Part shown: positions 24,276-37,150 of the stretch, piece after piece
Layout: each line of letters begins with the position of its first letter
How positions within the stretch are numbered: position 1 is the stretch's first letter
Origin: Viscum album
Taxonomy: Eukaryota; Streptophyta; Magnoliopsida; Santalales; Viscaceae
Reading direction: 5' to 3'
DNA length: 64,000 nt
Assembly (NCBI GenBank): GCA_963277665.1
Contig: OY728153.1
Span: 275,812,250 to 275,876,249, forward strand
Notes under the pieces: generated by a model
What the model was told of the DNA's origin: nothing
What the model saw: only the letters and a program-made list of their open reading frames with translations
The model's database searches: none
Position numbers and translations under genes: made by a program

Positions 24276-24730
24276 TTTATATACAAACAATGCACGCCGT
24301 TAGTCTCACTTCCGAGCAACTGAAGGCTTAGAATTTCAATATCTATTACACCACTATCACAACATCGATTTCCAATAATTTCTAAAATAGATATTTTCTT
24401 TCTTTTGAAAATCAATCTATTTTAAAAATACATCAACCATTTTCTTTTCAGAATCTTTTATTTGAAAACGTGCTTAAAATTTTCAGAAATCACGCTTTTG
24501 CATCAAACCATAATCCATTTCTCAAAATGATTTATACAATCCTAGCGGGAAGTATTTCCTCTATAATTCATTCCATGCTCATCTCATTGGCTAAACCTGT
24601 GACAATGAGATTTCCAACATTCTAGAAGTGTATCCAAAACTCTTATGTACCCAACACCCTGGTAACTTGAAGTTCAGCATAAATGGGTTAGCCACGTCCT
24701 TTTATGATATACATTTCAAGTTCTTAAAAT
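24276..24730. other. C: 5' leader, left of the solo LTR
   Basis: Non-coding sequence between the gag start and solo LTR S. I see no gene or primer site in it. Its continuation after S is 26337-26398. Confidence 0.5.
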
Positions 24731-24735
24731 CCTAC
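24731..24735. repeat. Target duplication of solo LTR S, left copy
   Basis: CCTAC, identical to 26332-26336 on the other side of S. Confidence 0.85.
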
Positions 24736-26331
24736 TGTTAGGGCCAATAGGGGCCTATATACCCTGAGGGGGGGGGGGTGAATCAGGGTATGGATATTCC
24801 TAAAAAATTCTTTGTTCCCCACCCGATCTTGACCTCTTTATTACAAGGGTCACTTTTTTTTTCTCTTATGTGTTTCTGTTGATCACTTCTCTTTATCTTT
24901 ATCTGATGGTTATGCTTTAGATGCAATGCAGGGAAGCATCCAGGCAGACACATAGATTTTTACTTGGTTCACCCTCACTGGGCTACGTCCAAGGAGCATA
25001 CAACGACGATGTGCCGTTGTACCAAATCCACTAAGTCTCACTGCCAATAATGATCGGGCTAGATCACTTCTATGCCCAGGCTCACTGCCTTTACAATGTT
25101 TAGGGTCAGCTCACTACTTTCCCAAGGGTCACTCCATATTTCTCTCTCTCTGGATCACTATCAGTGGAGAGGATCACCTTCTTCCTCTTCCTTGGCTCAC
25201 TGCTCTGGAAGGGATCCACTCACAGTTTATAGACCTGTAGGTCTCTTCATTTGCATGAATGCACGCATCCTCAACTGTCGATAGATGCTCTATTAAAGTC
25301 CAACTTTCATCCACTGATGAATACCACTTTTCCTCTTAACCAATGGAAAATTCACTTTGGAAACACCTTCGCAAAGCACCCTACTTCGCGAGGCTCCCAA
25401 TTTCACGAAGCTCAAACAAGACTTCGCGAAGCACCTTCCTTTTCGCGAAGCTCACAATTTCAAGGAGGTCAGACCATCAAAAATATCAAGCCTTCGTAAT
25501 GCTTAGGCCGTCGCGGAGCTCAAGTTGTCGCAAAGTGACTTCCCTCATGAAGCTCACTAAGCCAACGCGGAGCACACGACTTTCGCGGAGCTATAATAGC
25601 CGCTGTGAAGATCTTCTTTCACGAAGCACACTGCCTTCACGAGCTGAGAGCAAAGTATTTTCTCTGAAAATTCTCTCTACTTCTCTCGAGGGGGTCAGCC
25701 TCTATTTATAGGCGATTCCACCGACCTTCAAACTTTCCATGCAAAGTCAATGCCATGTTATCTCAAATCGAGAAGCTCCGAAGTTCCCGCTGAAATTCTC
25801 TCAAAATCGTGAAGCACCTCGGCAATTTTCAGATCGCAGAGCTCGTCATAATCGTGGTTCATCACCATCAATATTCCTTTGCGCCTTCACCACTAAGCTC
25901 CCTTGAAAATCCCTTCACCTCCATGATGCGCTTCAACTCTACCATTTGCGAAGCTTTGACGTAATCACGAAGAATCACCACCATCATTCTTCTGGTCATC
26001 GTGAAATCCAAACCATGAAGCCTATCTTTGCGAAATTCATGACTTTTCCATATTTAAATATGATCTTCAAGGAAATCCTATTTTCTCGATGCTCACCAAA
26101 CTCCAAATTTTGGACCCCAAAAATTTGGAAAACACTGGGAAGCGGCGCCAACTTGTACTGCTCTTTTGTACCGCCTCCAGATCATCATTTCCTTTGTCAT
26201 CGTTCTTTGTTAACATGGATTATCAAAAACTTCTCTGGAACTCAACAATTCTTCATGGAAACCTGCTTTGTCAACAAACACAATCAACCCAAAAATACTA
26301 CAAAGTTACCTTGAGGGGTTTTTTCCCAACA
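24736..26331. mobile_element. Solo LTR S, 1,596 bp
   Basis: It begins TGTTAGGG and ends CCCAACA, an imperfect inverted terminal repeat, and is flanked by identical CCTAC. No gag-pol is present, so it is a solo LTR or a small non-autonomous element. Near the left end is the run ACCCTGAGGG with 11 G, followed by TGAATCAGGG. From memory this motif is common near the ends of many plant LTR elements. A TATA-like TATTTATAGG at 25703-25712 suggests plus-strand transcription. The open stretches at 25072-25711 and 25946-26346 have no recognised domain and are treated as chance. Confidence 0.85.
25365..26095. repeat. Degenerate TTCGCGAAGCTC motif array in S
   Basis: About 20 copies of a 12-base motif lie on the plus strand at irregular spacing of roughly 15 to 40 bases. 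Clear examples are TTCGCGAGGCTC (25385), TTCACGAAGCTC (25402), TTCGCGAAGCAC (25423) and TTCGCGAAGCTC (25442). Copies further right are more decayed, mostly CG to TG or CA. The core TTCGCGAA is self-complementary. Confidence 0.75.
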
Positions 26332-26336
26332 CCTAC
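26332..26336. repeat. Target duplication of solo LTR S, right copy
   Basis: CCTAC, identical to 24731-24735. Confidence 0.85.
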
Positions 26337-26398
26337 TCCTATCTAAGATGACCACCCAAGGAATAGACAAGAAGGAATTTCAACTCCAAGACAAAGAA

Positions 26399-28189
26399 AA
26401 CTAGATAAATATATCCAAGAAGCCACTATATGATGCATGATTTAAAACCAAAACAACTCAACCATTATTTTCATAATAACCCAACCAAGTGAAACAACGG
26501 AGTACAAAACCAAATCAGAGTAAACAGTAGAAATAAAACTACAAGACTTCAAGACAATAACCCAACTCCATGCTCCACAAGCTCCAAGATCCAACATCAC
26601 GAACCAGCCAAAGAATCACGAAGTAGTGCTATAAACATGTGACACTTTACCTTTACCAACATCCCAGTATATGACTTCTGCAAAAGCACCATCGTGCCAA
26701 AGAAGGGGGTGAGTAATGAAACTCAGTAGGTTTTCCCCGATGACTTCCCAACCCATACCTCTAGGATAAAACATGTTAGCACATTTATATAAAACAATTT
26801 ATATAAAACCATTCCAAAACATCTCACAATATAGAAAGTTCCATGTCAAGCCATTTTCCAAAAAAAAAAACCATTTTCCAACAAAAGAAACCAAGCAAAG
26901 TTTCCCAATCAAATTCACATTTCCATTTTGGCACTTCCATTCTATTTCACAAATCCACAAAACCAACCATTTCACAACCCATGAAATCCACTATGCATGA
27001 ATCATTATGACAGTTCCATACTCATGAGCAGTTTCTCATCGATCTACCAAGTCATCACAAGGTAATTATTCCCCATGTGACATTACACCTTTGGTACCGA
27101 GCATAAGGTCATATTTCAACCAAGACTTGTAAATGCAATATGAACACACACACCAAGTATTCCCAAAACCACACCATTTCAACCATGACAAAACCATTTC
27201 AATAAAACACCCTTTTATTGAAAAACTTTTCCCCACAAACCATTTTCCAAATCCCACAAATCTATATTTTAAAACCACTATTTTAAAATCAAGAAACCAA
27301 AACAATTTTCACAAACCATTCTTTAAATTTCCACAATTTCATCAAAACCCATAAATCATCACTAAAGAATATTTATAACATGATTTACACCACAATTTCA
27401 CAATAAAAACCAATCGATTAAATCAATTTGAACTAAGCCTTCAAGTTCTAAGAAAGAGGAATCAAGAGTGAAGCCACCTACCTCAACAAATTGGGCAAAA
27501 CCAAGCCACAGATGAAGAACGCTCAAGAACACCAGGTCAAAACTACAAGAACCCTCCTTAGATCTCTTCTACTAACACAACCAAGACCAAATATTGTCAT
27601 ATTTGGCATCCAAACCCTTAGATCTACCCATAACGGGCGTAGATCTAAGAAAAAGAGAGAAGTTGAGAAGTAGATCTAAGTAGATCTTAGATACCGATCA
27701 AGAACAATCACATACCTTAAGAATCTAGCTTCGATTCGCCAAGAGAAGCATTTGGATCACCTTCAGAACACTTGGGAGAAGTTTTCCAACATTAAAGGGA
27801 GAGTAATCCCGAGTTAGGACCACTTAGGAGCTTTAAACAAGGCAATTAAAGAAAAAACGAGTTAGATCCACAATTTTTGGATCGAATTTTAAGTGACCGC
27901 ACGGTTAGTCCACACGGTTTGACAAACTGTGCGTTAGCTTCTGCCTCAGCCATCCTTCATGCATGGCCTCATCGCATGGTTTCCCTTAACCGTGTGCTGA
28001 CTGTGCGTAATCCACTGCCTCCCCAGTCAGACACGCACGGTTTGACCAACCGTGCGCCGCCCGTGCGCCTTCCCCTTTGCTTCCAACTTCACTCCAGGAT
28101 CTCTTGATTCTCCCATACGTCACCCATAACTTTTAAAACCAAGAAAATCATCAAGTAAGGGTTATATACCATAAACCGGGGGTACTACA
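26399..28189 (-). repeat. 5' LTR of element C
   Basis: 1,791 bp, collinear with 18031-19842. It ends GGGGGTACTACA on the plus strand, and LINE G resumes at 28190. It holds the same motif clusters as the other LTR. The open stretches at 26773-28107 reappear in the other LTR with many changes and show no domain, so I do not call genes. Confidence 0.9.
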
Positions 28190-29816
28190 AAGAAACTTAA
28201 TGAATACCACTTTTTTAGTTGAAGTCAACCCTAAGGCTCTTCAGCAACGCTCACTATTATATAAGTTTTAAATCATGGTTCTTATTTCATATATCAAAGG
28301 TGATAAACCTTGGAAAAAATCTGATCTAAAATCCAGGATTACTCATGTATTGGGTTTTTCCAATTGGAATCTTGTACAAATTAGAAAGGACTACTTTTAT
28401 ATGCTGTTGCGATCCCAGGAGGAAATCAATTGTGTCTTGAAAATAGAGAATCTTCAGCTAAAGCCCGGTGTTATTCGAATCATTGAATGGGTTTTTTATT
28501 TCAACCCATATACCTCTAGGAACACCATGGCACAGATCTGGGTTAGACTTCACGGGCTCATTTGGTTCTTCTGGCATCCCAAGATCTTGAACGACATCTC
28601 ATCCTACATAGGTACCCCTCTCAAATTCGATCAACAAACACTCAATGATGATATTGGTCTCTATGCTAGGGTGATGGTCGAAGTTGATATTGCATCTAAA
28701 CACCCGAAGGTTATTGTTTTCAATGAAAACGATTATAAAATAGAAGTGAGGGTTGAATTTGAGTGTATGCCCCATATTGTGAGCTCTGTAAAATTGTTGG
28801 ACATTCTTTACTGAAATGCAGAGTTGTGAAAAGACAAGTTGCCCAACCAAGTGAGGACAGATGGAATAAAATTAGAAGGAATAAGAAGGATAAATGCATT
28901 TCCCCTGAAAATCCCAAGACCTCCAGAAAGAAAGCTGAAGTTTGGGTAAAGAAATCAAACTTTCTTAGAGAAGGTTTGGGTATCACCTGAGCCGAACAGG
29001 TGGAGGAAGAAGAACATGCCAATATCGACCATGGTATCTTTGAGGATATTGAAAGGATTGTTATGGATGCTTGTAAACAAACCCAGGATGATAACTCTTT
29101 AGAAGATATATCTTGACTTACCTCTATTGAAACTGGTCAGTCTTAGAAGGACACTTCCAGTGGGATTTTAGTGACACTATTGGCTACAATTCAGGACTCC
29201 ACCCATAAGCCACAGTTATATATTCTTGCAACTCCATTGAATTCTGAACATAATGCAAATGGATATTCTATCGATGGTATCTCACTACCACATGATAAGG
29301 CCGAATCTAAATAATTAGATCACAAAGTCGAATCTAGACAAACTGATATAAAAACTGCAACTTGGGGAATCTTGGATGGGAATACAGGTTTGACTACTCA
29401 AATTGATTTAACTTTACTTAATGAAAACCCTATGGTAGTGTGCACACACCATACACAACATGTACTATCAATGGTAATACCCCCTAAAAAATATTTCTGG
29501 TACACAAAATAAAATGATCTTTCCCATTGGGTCTAAAGTTTTAGTAGGCACGCAACCTACCCTTGTGTTTCCTATTGTTACTAAAGTTATGAATTCAATT
29601 ATAGATTCAAAGGATGGTCAGATGACCACCCCCAAGAATTTTATCTCACAGGAAATAAATAATTTTTTTGAAAATATAGGTGTTGCTAACAACTTTTCTA
29701 TTTCTCCTATGAGTAAACAGAACAAGAAGACTAGTCCGACCTCTTCTCAAAATCATAGGAGATCAAAGAGGAAGAAAGGTTCAGGCGGTTCAAAAAAGAA
29801 AAAGGGGAGATCTTAA
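28190..29816 (+). pseudogene. LINE G: ORF1, DUF4283-like domain and zinc knuckle
   Basis: The 179-codon stretch 28275-28814 matches the ORF1 domain of plant LINEs. It has NWNLVQIRKDYFYMLLRSQE, then MAQIWVRLHGLIWFFWHPKI, then DISSYIGTPLKFDQQTLNDD and YARVMVEVDIASKHPK. After a frameshift a CCHC knuckle follows, CELCKIVGHSLLKC at 28778-28819. The C-terminus (29514-29816) is strongly basic, with SKRKKGSGGSKKKKGRS before the stop. ORF1 binds the LINE RNA. The true start lies in the 5' piece left of element C. Confidence 0.8.
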
Positions 29817-29832
29817 TCCAAATACAAGTTTT

Positions 29833-32800
29833 AATGGATGCTTTATTTTGGAATTGTTATGGAATTGCGAACCCTAACATGCTTACTGTTCTTAAAATAC
29901 TTCTTTTTACTCATAAACCTAAAATATTTTCTATTACTAAACCAAAAATTAAATTTTCTATGAGATTTCTGTATCTTTGTACTTATGGGTATAACTTTCT
30001 AGGTTCTTGAAAAAATGTTTCTTATATTGACTCTTTGGATATTTTATCATGCCTATTTAAAAAATGTTAATGATTTGAAATGCTATGATCAAATGTTTAC
30101 TTGTGAGTTTTCCCTTTATGGATTATATATTTTTTGTACAATAGTTTATGCTAAGAATATATATCAAGATCGAAGACCTCTTTGGATTGATCTTCTAGAT
30201 TTATCTAACCACATTCATGACCCCTGGTTTGTGATCAATGATTTTAAATATTTTCTTACTCTTAGTGAGAAAATTGGTCCTTCACACTCTCGCATTTCCT
30301 AAAGATAATTTATAACATCTCTAGAAGATTGTAACCTTATTGAAATTAACCTTACAGGTTCTAAATTCACTTGGTATAAAAGACACAAAAATAGGGTCGT
30401 TGCTAGAAAAATGGATAGGGATTTCACAAATCTTCGAGCTCTGGACAATTGGGACACCATATCTAGCATTACCTTTCCCAAACTAAATTTGGATCACCAT
30501 CCCATCCTTGTTAGTCTCTTCTCTAAAATGCCTAAACCCATTATTCCTTTCAAATTAAATAACGATGGGTTTTTTGACTTGGAATGTTCAAATCTTATAA
30601 AAAATTGTTGGGAATCTATGAAACATCACTATGATGCTTTTTCCTATATCATTAAGCTAAAGCACCTCAAATAGTGTCTCAAAGGTTAGTGTGGGGCTAA
30701 ATCTAAACAAATGGACAAGGAAATCTCCACCCTTGAGAATGAGCTTAACTAAATTCAAAATATATCCACCAGTTCTGATTTCTCTTTAGATCCCCAAAAT
30801 TAAATCAACATCTCTCTAAAACTTAATTCTCTTCTGATGCTTAAAGGCAACATGCACAAGCAAGTCTTAAAAAATAAATGGCTTTTATAAGGTGATATAA
30901 ACAGAAAGTTCTACAATTATCTTCATAGAATTAGAAATTTTTGAAGACCTATTTCTTTCCTCAAGGACAATGACACCATCTTGGACTATGAGGCAACCAT
31001 TTCTAGTCATGTGATCTCCTACTTTAACAATATTTTCAATGGCCCAAATGTTAACAAGGACCTCCTTCCTAATTTCATTCCAGTTATAGTGAATGAAGAA
31101 GAAAATGGCTTTCTTCTGAGTGTCCCTCTTGATCATGAAATCAAAGAAAATGCCTTTAGCCTCAATTTTGATAGTGCCCCGGGTCCTGATGGCTTCAACA
31201 ATTGTTTCTTTTAATAATTATGGGAGGTCATCCATATATATGTTTGTAAACTTGTCATATCATTTTTCTTTTAATGGTGTCCTCCCTCATGGACTTAATG
31301 CTCAATTTCTTACCTTAATTCCTAAAGTGAACAATGATTTTTAAATACAACACTTTCATCCTATTACTCTCATTAAGTATCTTTAAAAAATTATTACTAA
31401 GCTTCTCACCAACAAACTTTATTCTATATGTACTAAAATTATCTCTTGGAACTAGTTTGGTTTTATTAAGGGAAGGTCTATTCAAGACTGCATTTTCCTT
31501 GCCTTGGAATGCACCAACCCTTTAAATAAAGTAAACAGAGGAGGCAATATTGAGATAAAACTTGATATTAGGAAATCCTTTAATAGCATTGATTGAAGAT
31601 TCATTTCTAAATTTCTCTAAACTCTTGGATTTAATGATACTTTCATTAGTATAATACATTTATTATTTTCCTCATCCACAATTTACATCCTTGTTAACAT
31701 CTCTCCTAAAGGATATTTTAAATACACCAAGGGTGTCAGGAAAGGTGATACCTTATCTTCCATTATTTTTTCTATTGTGGAAGACTATCTTAGTAGATTT
31801 CTCACTCGGCTTGTGGACCAAAACAAGCTTAAACCCATTCAGGTGGCCAAAAACCTAAATGTTCCTACATAACTTTTATATGCCGATGATATTATCCTAT
31901 TCTTAAAAAGATACAAAATAAACATTCAAAATATAAAAAAATTACCTATCCCATTACGAAGAGATCTATGGTCAATCTATTAGCTAGAAAAAATATTTTT
32001 TTTGTTTGGAAAAATCTTTTCTTATATTAGGAAAAATAACATCATCAATAGTTTAGGCATCAAAGAAGGGTCCCTACCTTTTACCTACCTAAGAGTTCCA
32101 ATTTTTGGGGAAGGTCTAAATCCATGTACTTCACCACGGTTGTTGACCAGGTTATCAATAAACTATCATCTTGGAAAGGAAAATCCTTCTCCATGGCTGG
32201 TAGGATTTGTCTTGTGAAATCTACCATTATATCTAAAATGGTCTACTCACTGATGGTCTATAAATGGCCTGCTGGTCTCCTTAATAAAATTAATTTTTAA
32301 ATCATTTTTTTGGACTGGTAGAATTATTGAAAGGAAGCTTGTTACCATCCCCTAATACACCTATTATAAACCTCTTGAGAAGGGTGGTCTTGCCATAAAA
32401 AATCTCAAACTCTTTAATGAGTCCCTTCAAGAAAAACTCACCTCTAGATTGATTAATAATAATTTTAACTCCATTGCATTTTTTAAAAATAGGTTCCTTA
32501 CAAAGTTAAAGAAGTGCAATTTAAACTATTTTAACTCTTAGATCTAGCCATCTATTAGACTTTCCTTCATTAACATCATGAATAATCCTAGATGGATGGT
32601 TAGCGTAGATTCTTCCATGAATTTTTGGCTAGATAATTGGACTGGCTCCCTCCTTATATCCATGTTATCTCCTAATTCCCCTCCTGATAACACCACCCAC
32701 ACTGTTAAGGATGTGATGCAATCTCATAATTTCAATTTTCTAGATAATATCATGCATGTGGTTGATAATTACCCTCACTCTAACTTTGATGATTTCATTA

Positions 32801-33837
32801 TCTGGGAGCCTGCTCATAATGGTTTTCTTGATTTGAAAAGTTTTTACAACCATAATTTCACAAATTCAGACCCTATCTTTTGTTGGTTGAAATTATTTGA
32901 CAAACCCTGGATTAAACCCTCGGGTCTAAATCTTGTTTGGCGTATTTCTCACAACCGTATTCCAACTTAGGTTTTCTTCAGTCTTTTGGTATCCATATTT
33001 TCTCTAAGTTTCATTTCTGTCACTAACATAGAGAGGATACCAATCATCTATTTTTGTATTGTGCTACAACTTCATCTCTTTGGAATTATATTACTGAAAA
33101 TGTTTGACTACATATGGTTATTCCTTGACTCTATTTTCTACGAAATAAAATGTGGTGTGGTGCATGAATTTTTGCAGTAAATCAAGAATATCTTATTAAT
33201 CGCTGTTACCAATCTCATCCACATGATCTGGTATGATATAAATTCTATTATCCACAATAAATACTTATTTAATCTTAATGCAAGTTGAACGTGGATTCTC
33301 GTCGCCATTAGGGACACAAACTCAATTCAGAAATCTTATTGTGACAATACTATTGGAGACTTTGAGATCCTTCATTAACTTAGGATCGAAGGTCTCTACA
33401 TGCATCCGAGGTGGACCTTTGTGGTGTTTTGGAAACCTCTGATCTCAGGTTGGATCAATGTTAATGTTTATGGAGATTCTAAAGGCAATCTGAGACCCGC
33501 GGGATGCGATTCTATCTTCAGATACTTTCTTGGCCATTGTCATGGATGATTCTTTGGCAACTGTGGTTCAACCTCCTCTTTGGAAGTAGAAATGTTGGCT
33601 ATGATTCATGTAGTTGATTTTGTGATACAAAAGGGCTGGACCAACATATGGATTGAAAGTGAATCAACTACTATTTTCCATGATATTTGGAATGGTGTGG
33701 TTCACCTTTCATGGCTGCTTACCACCAGTTGGATGAGTTGCCTTGCTTCACTTTTGGAGATCAGATACATTTTCACTCATGCCTTTCGTGAAGCAAACAT
33801 GGTTGTAGATGTTCTTTCCAATAAGGGAATCAACTAG
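29833..33837 (+). pseudogene. LINE G: ORF2, endonuclease, RT and RNase H
   Basis: It starts 17 bases after the ORF1 stop with MDALFWNCYGIANPNMLTVL, the usual endonuclease start. Endonuclease blocks follow: DPWFVINDFKYFLTLSEKIG (normally GDFN) and LDHHPILVS with the catalytic His. RT blocks follow: FDSAPGPDGFNNCFF at about 31150-31214, KLDIRKSFNSID near 31560, KGVRKGDTLSS, and YADD at 31879-31890. The C-terminus (33430-33837) is an RNase H with EVEMLAMIHVVDFVIQKGWT, WIESESTTIF and FREANMVVDVLSNKG. Many stops and frameshifts are present. Confidence 0.85.
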
Positions 33838-33971
33838 GGAATTACTTGTCTTGATTATCCGCCTATTTATATTCTCCCTCTCTATGAAAAAGATTATAAT
33901 AAGACCCCCTCCTTCAGACTCTTGTAGTTCATTTATTTTTTTATAATAAATTGTGTCTTGGTCTTAAAACA
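33838..33971 (+). other. LINE G: 3' UTR
   Basis: T-rich sequence after the RNase H stop, ending GGTCTTAAAACA just before the right target duplication. There is no long poly(A) tail left. Confidence 0.6.
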
Positions 33972-34230
33972 AATGAAGGTTTCTTTGCAATCTCTCTAGA
34001 CTTGAGAGTGGTGGAGGAGGAGTATCGCTCTCCGTTATTGTGAGAGTTCCTATAAAGAGAGTTGTCTAGGGATTTGAGAGGATTCTCTATAGTTCCCATT
34101 GTGCACAACACAAAATTAATTGGCTCTCTACAAAAATAATATAATTGGATTTATATACCACTAGGGTTAGAAGATAATAATTGCACATGTACCATTATAA
34201 TTTCTATAATCCCAATAGAACCCCATGTCT

Positions 34231-34271
<41 letters not shown>

Positions 34272-35043
34272 TTTTGACATGTGCTAAACTCACAAATTAA
34301 ATTAAATATTATTTATTCAAATTATATTCAATATATATTATTTCTCACCAGAACATTAAAATTGGTCCTCAATTTCTCCATAATATTTATCAGGCCTTGA
34401 GTAATGACTATTTATTTAATAAATAAATATCACTACATTATTTTTAAATAAATAAATAAATATTATATTCACTAAATGGTAAATAAATATTTATTAAATA
34501 TTCTACTCACATAATATTCTCTTGATTAACTGGTGATAGAATATATGTGATCAAGTAAACAAGAATAATTATTAAACCATGTTTAGGAATAATATTTATT
34601 CAACTAGTTAAATAATAATATTATTTAACTGAGATTTTGGATATACTTAGTGTGTTACTATCTAAGCCTCTTTCTCAATGGAATTAGGTAATGTAACCCA
34701 AATTCTAAGGTTAGTGTCTAGAAACATACTAAGACACCCATAAAGAAATAATTTAATGCCAAAATGACATAATACCTTATATATATGCTTACTATATATT
34801 ATAATTATTTTATCATGATATCTCTAATCAATCCTGTTGCATGCTGGTGCCATCAACCTATGTTCTTGATGTCTCTTTATTTGAATTTATGGAAATTAAA
34901 CATTCCTATAGAACACTATGAACATGGATTATTTTTAGTCTATATCATTTCCATTAGATAGTATGAGATATCAAATTCCATTAAAGAACAGGAGGGAAAA
35001 ATCCTTTCTTACATTACTAATTAATAAAATATTACTCATAATG
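33972..35043 (-). repeat. D: 3' LTR, right piece (with LINE target duplication at 33972-33987)
   Basis: This aligns with 42258-43328 of the 5' LTR: CTTGAGAGTGG, TTTGAGAGGATTC, AAAAATAATATAATTGG and GGAACCCCATG or GAACCCCATG, then the ATA/ATT palindrome. The right end is TCATAATG here and TTATGACA in the 5' LTR. The two copies differ at roughly a quarter of positions in the stretch I compared, so D is old. Confidence 0.85.
34230..34273. repeat. (ATA)n(ATT)n palindromic microsatellite in D LTR
   Basis: A run of ATA/AAT triplets passes into ATT triplets, forming one perfect palindrome. The 5' LTR has the same palindrome but shorter, at 42524-42557. Confidence 0.9.
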
Positions 35044-35639
35044 TTTCCAATATATCATACCATGCTGTGAACATATATCCTCACATTTTTCATTAATATA
35101 TCAATGTACATAACTTATAATAATCATTAATAATAATATTAAATTCTAAAGATCAATACACTTGTCTGTAGATAGGAACATCCAATGACACATATAAATG
35201 TGGATTTTCTATTAGTAGGTCTCCTTATAATAAAATATTACACTGGATATTTCTAAGGGTTTATACCATTAGAATATGAATCAAATTCCTATGAGTCTCC
35301 ACCATTGATATCCTATACCATTTTCATCCCTTAAATTATTTCATCTGACTATATATTATATATTTAAGAATATTGTCGTGGAACTTCTGGGTTCTCATCA
35401 TAACGGGGAACTATTGTGACCTTTTAGTATGATAACTACTCTTAGGAAACTATCACATACTATGTTACACAGAAGAATAATCATGATGTGACAATATGTT
35501 TATTAATTTTCAAAAAATGAATACATATTATCATAAAGTACATAGAAGTTGGTTCTAGGGAACCAAATCCAATAGAATCCAACTTTAACTAGATCCAACT
35601 ACTAAAAAATTTCATTCTTCTAGATCTCACATGATAATA

Positions 35640-37150
35640 ATGATTCTACTGAGATAAGACTTTAGTAAAGGGCCTAATATGCTTTCTTTTATGGAAACTA
35701 TGCTTACTAAAAATCCACCCATATGAGAAAAATCCCTCAAGATGTGATGATTCTAGAGTATATTATTTTTTAATTCATGTGACATTGGCACTTTTGAAAG
35801 AGACATTGCTACAGTATAATCACAAAACACTATGATTAGGTCTTTAATTCTAGGTATCACATAAATCTCCAAGAAAAAGTTGCATATCCAAATGGATTAC
35901 TTGGATATATCATAAGCTTATATATACTCAAACTCCACTATAGAATCAATGAAAAATAGTTTCTTTGAAATCTTCTAGCTTAGAGATCTTTCTTTGAGAC
36001 AAAAAACATATCCTTATTGTGACTTCAGATCATTCTGATTTTTTTTTGAAAACTAGCATTTGTATAACCCCTGATGAATATCTCCTCATCTCCTCCATAC
36101 ATCAGGAGAATTTACTTAGTTATTCTTAGATACTTGAGGATAAAATTAACAACATACCAATGCTTCTATTTTGGATCATATTGATATCATAATACTATTC
36201 TTAGTGCATTGGAAACACAATGTCTAGTGCATAACATGGAATAAATTATTGATCCTATCGTTGAAGCGCATGAGATATTACTAATTCTCTCTTTCTCCTA
36301 TTGTGTTTGAGGAAACATTTTCTTAGAAATATGTATACCCTGTGACACTGGAACCAATACCATATTGGATTATTCCATACTAAATATCTTTAGTATCTGG
36401 TCAATGTATGTACTTTGACATAGTCCAAGAATCCTCTTAGATATATCATGAATAATCTTAATCCCTATAATATAGGCTTCTTCACCCAAGTCCATCATTG
36501 AAAAACACTTATTTAACTAGTTCTTAACATACTGTAAGATAATTATATCTTTTCCAATAAGTAATATGTCATCAACATATACTACTAGGATGATGATTTA
36601 ATTCCCACTAAACCTCTTGTAAATACATGGATCACATTCATTGTTAATGAAACCAAATTATTTTATATATTCATAGAAGAAAATGTTTCATTACCTAGAT
36701 GATTTATTCAATCTATAAATGGATCTATACAACTTAAAAATATTTTTAGCATCACCTAGAGTCACAAACCCTTATGGATGTGTCATGTAGACATCAACCT
36801 AAAGGTTCCCATTAAGGACATATATTTTGACATCCATCTACAAAATTTCATAGTCATGGTAAGATGATATAGCAAATAGAATTATAATAGATTTAAACAT
36901 GGAAACTGGTGAAAAGCTTTCATAGTAGTCAATTAATTGACACTATTTAAACCCTTTAGCCACTAGACTTTCTTTATATAAATTTACTTTACCTTCAATG
37001 TCCATATTTCTCTTGAATACTCATTTTCACCCTACAAGCTTTATATGAATTGGCACATTAACCATAACACAAATTTCTTTTAATACATGGAATATATTTC
37101 AAAATTAATGGATTCTTTCTATCTTGCTGCTTTTGATCTCTCTACTATAT
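35640..37150 (-). pseudogene. D: copia reverse transcriptase and RNase H
   Basis: The minus strand reads IILVVYVDDILLIGKD, with the YVDD catalytic motif at 36568-36579. Leftward comes the copia C-terminal block, near 35700-35840, with SKVPMSHELKN in place of the usual SKEPRSH. Stops are frequent and the N-terminal RT half is barely readable. The domain order, RT after integrase, is diagnostic of Ty1/copia. Confidence 0.75.

Larger units (their letters stand above)
18031..28189 (-). mobile_element. Ty3 element C, Tekay-like chromovirus
   Basis: This element has LTRs of 1,812 and 1,791 bp with a nearly collinear minus-strand gag-pol between them: gag, protease, RT, RNase H, integrase, and a chromodomain-like C-terminus. 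In the first 107 aligned LTR bases I count 6 differences, far fewer than in elements D or E, so it is the youngest full element here. A solo LTR (S, 24736-26331) lies in its 5' leader. No initiator-Met primer site is visible beside the right LTR, and the LTR inner ends lack the expected TG/CA, so a deletion there is likely. Confidence 0.9.
17582..33971 (+). mobile_element. LINE G (plant L1-type), split by element C
   Basis: This non-LTR retrotransposon lies on the plus strand in two pieces, 17582-18030 and 28190-33971, about 6.2 kb together. It has ORF1 (DUF4283-like, with a zinc knuckle and a basic C-terminus) and ORF2 (endonuclease, RT with YADD, RNase H). It is bordered by a 15-16 bp imperfect target duplication within the D LTR. 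Ty3 element C sits between the two pieces. The reading frames are broken many times. Confidence 0.8.

Noticed and set aside
25072..26346. Several overlapping ORFs of 70-122 codons in solo LTR S
   Set aside because: They are products of the CG-rich motif array; compositions are skewed and no domain is seen.
28275..28814. 179-codon frame as a host gene of unknown function
   Set aside because: It matches the DUF4283-type ORF1 of plant LINEs and is followed by a zinc knuckle and the ORF2 endonuclease, RT and RNase H.
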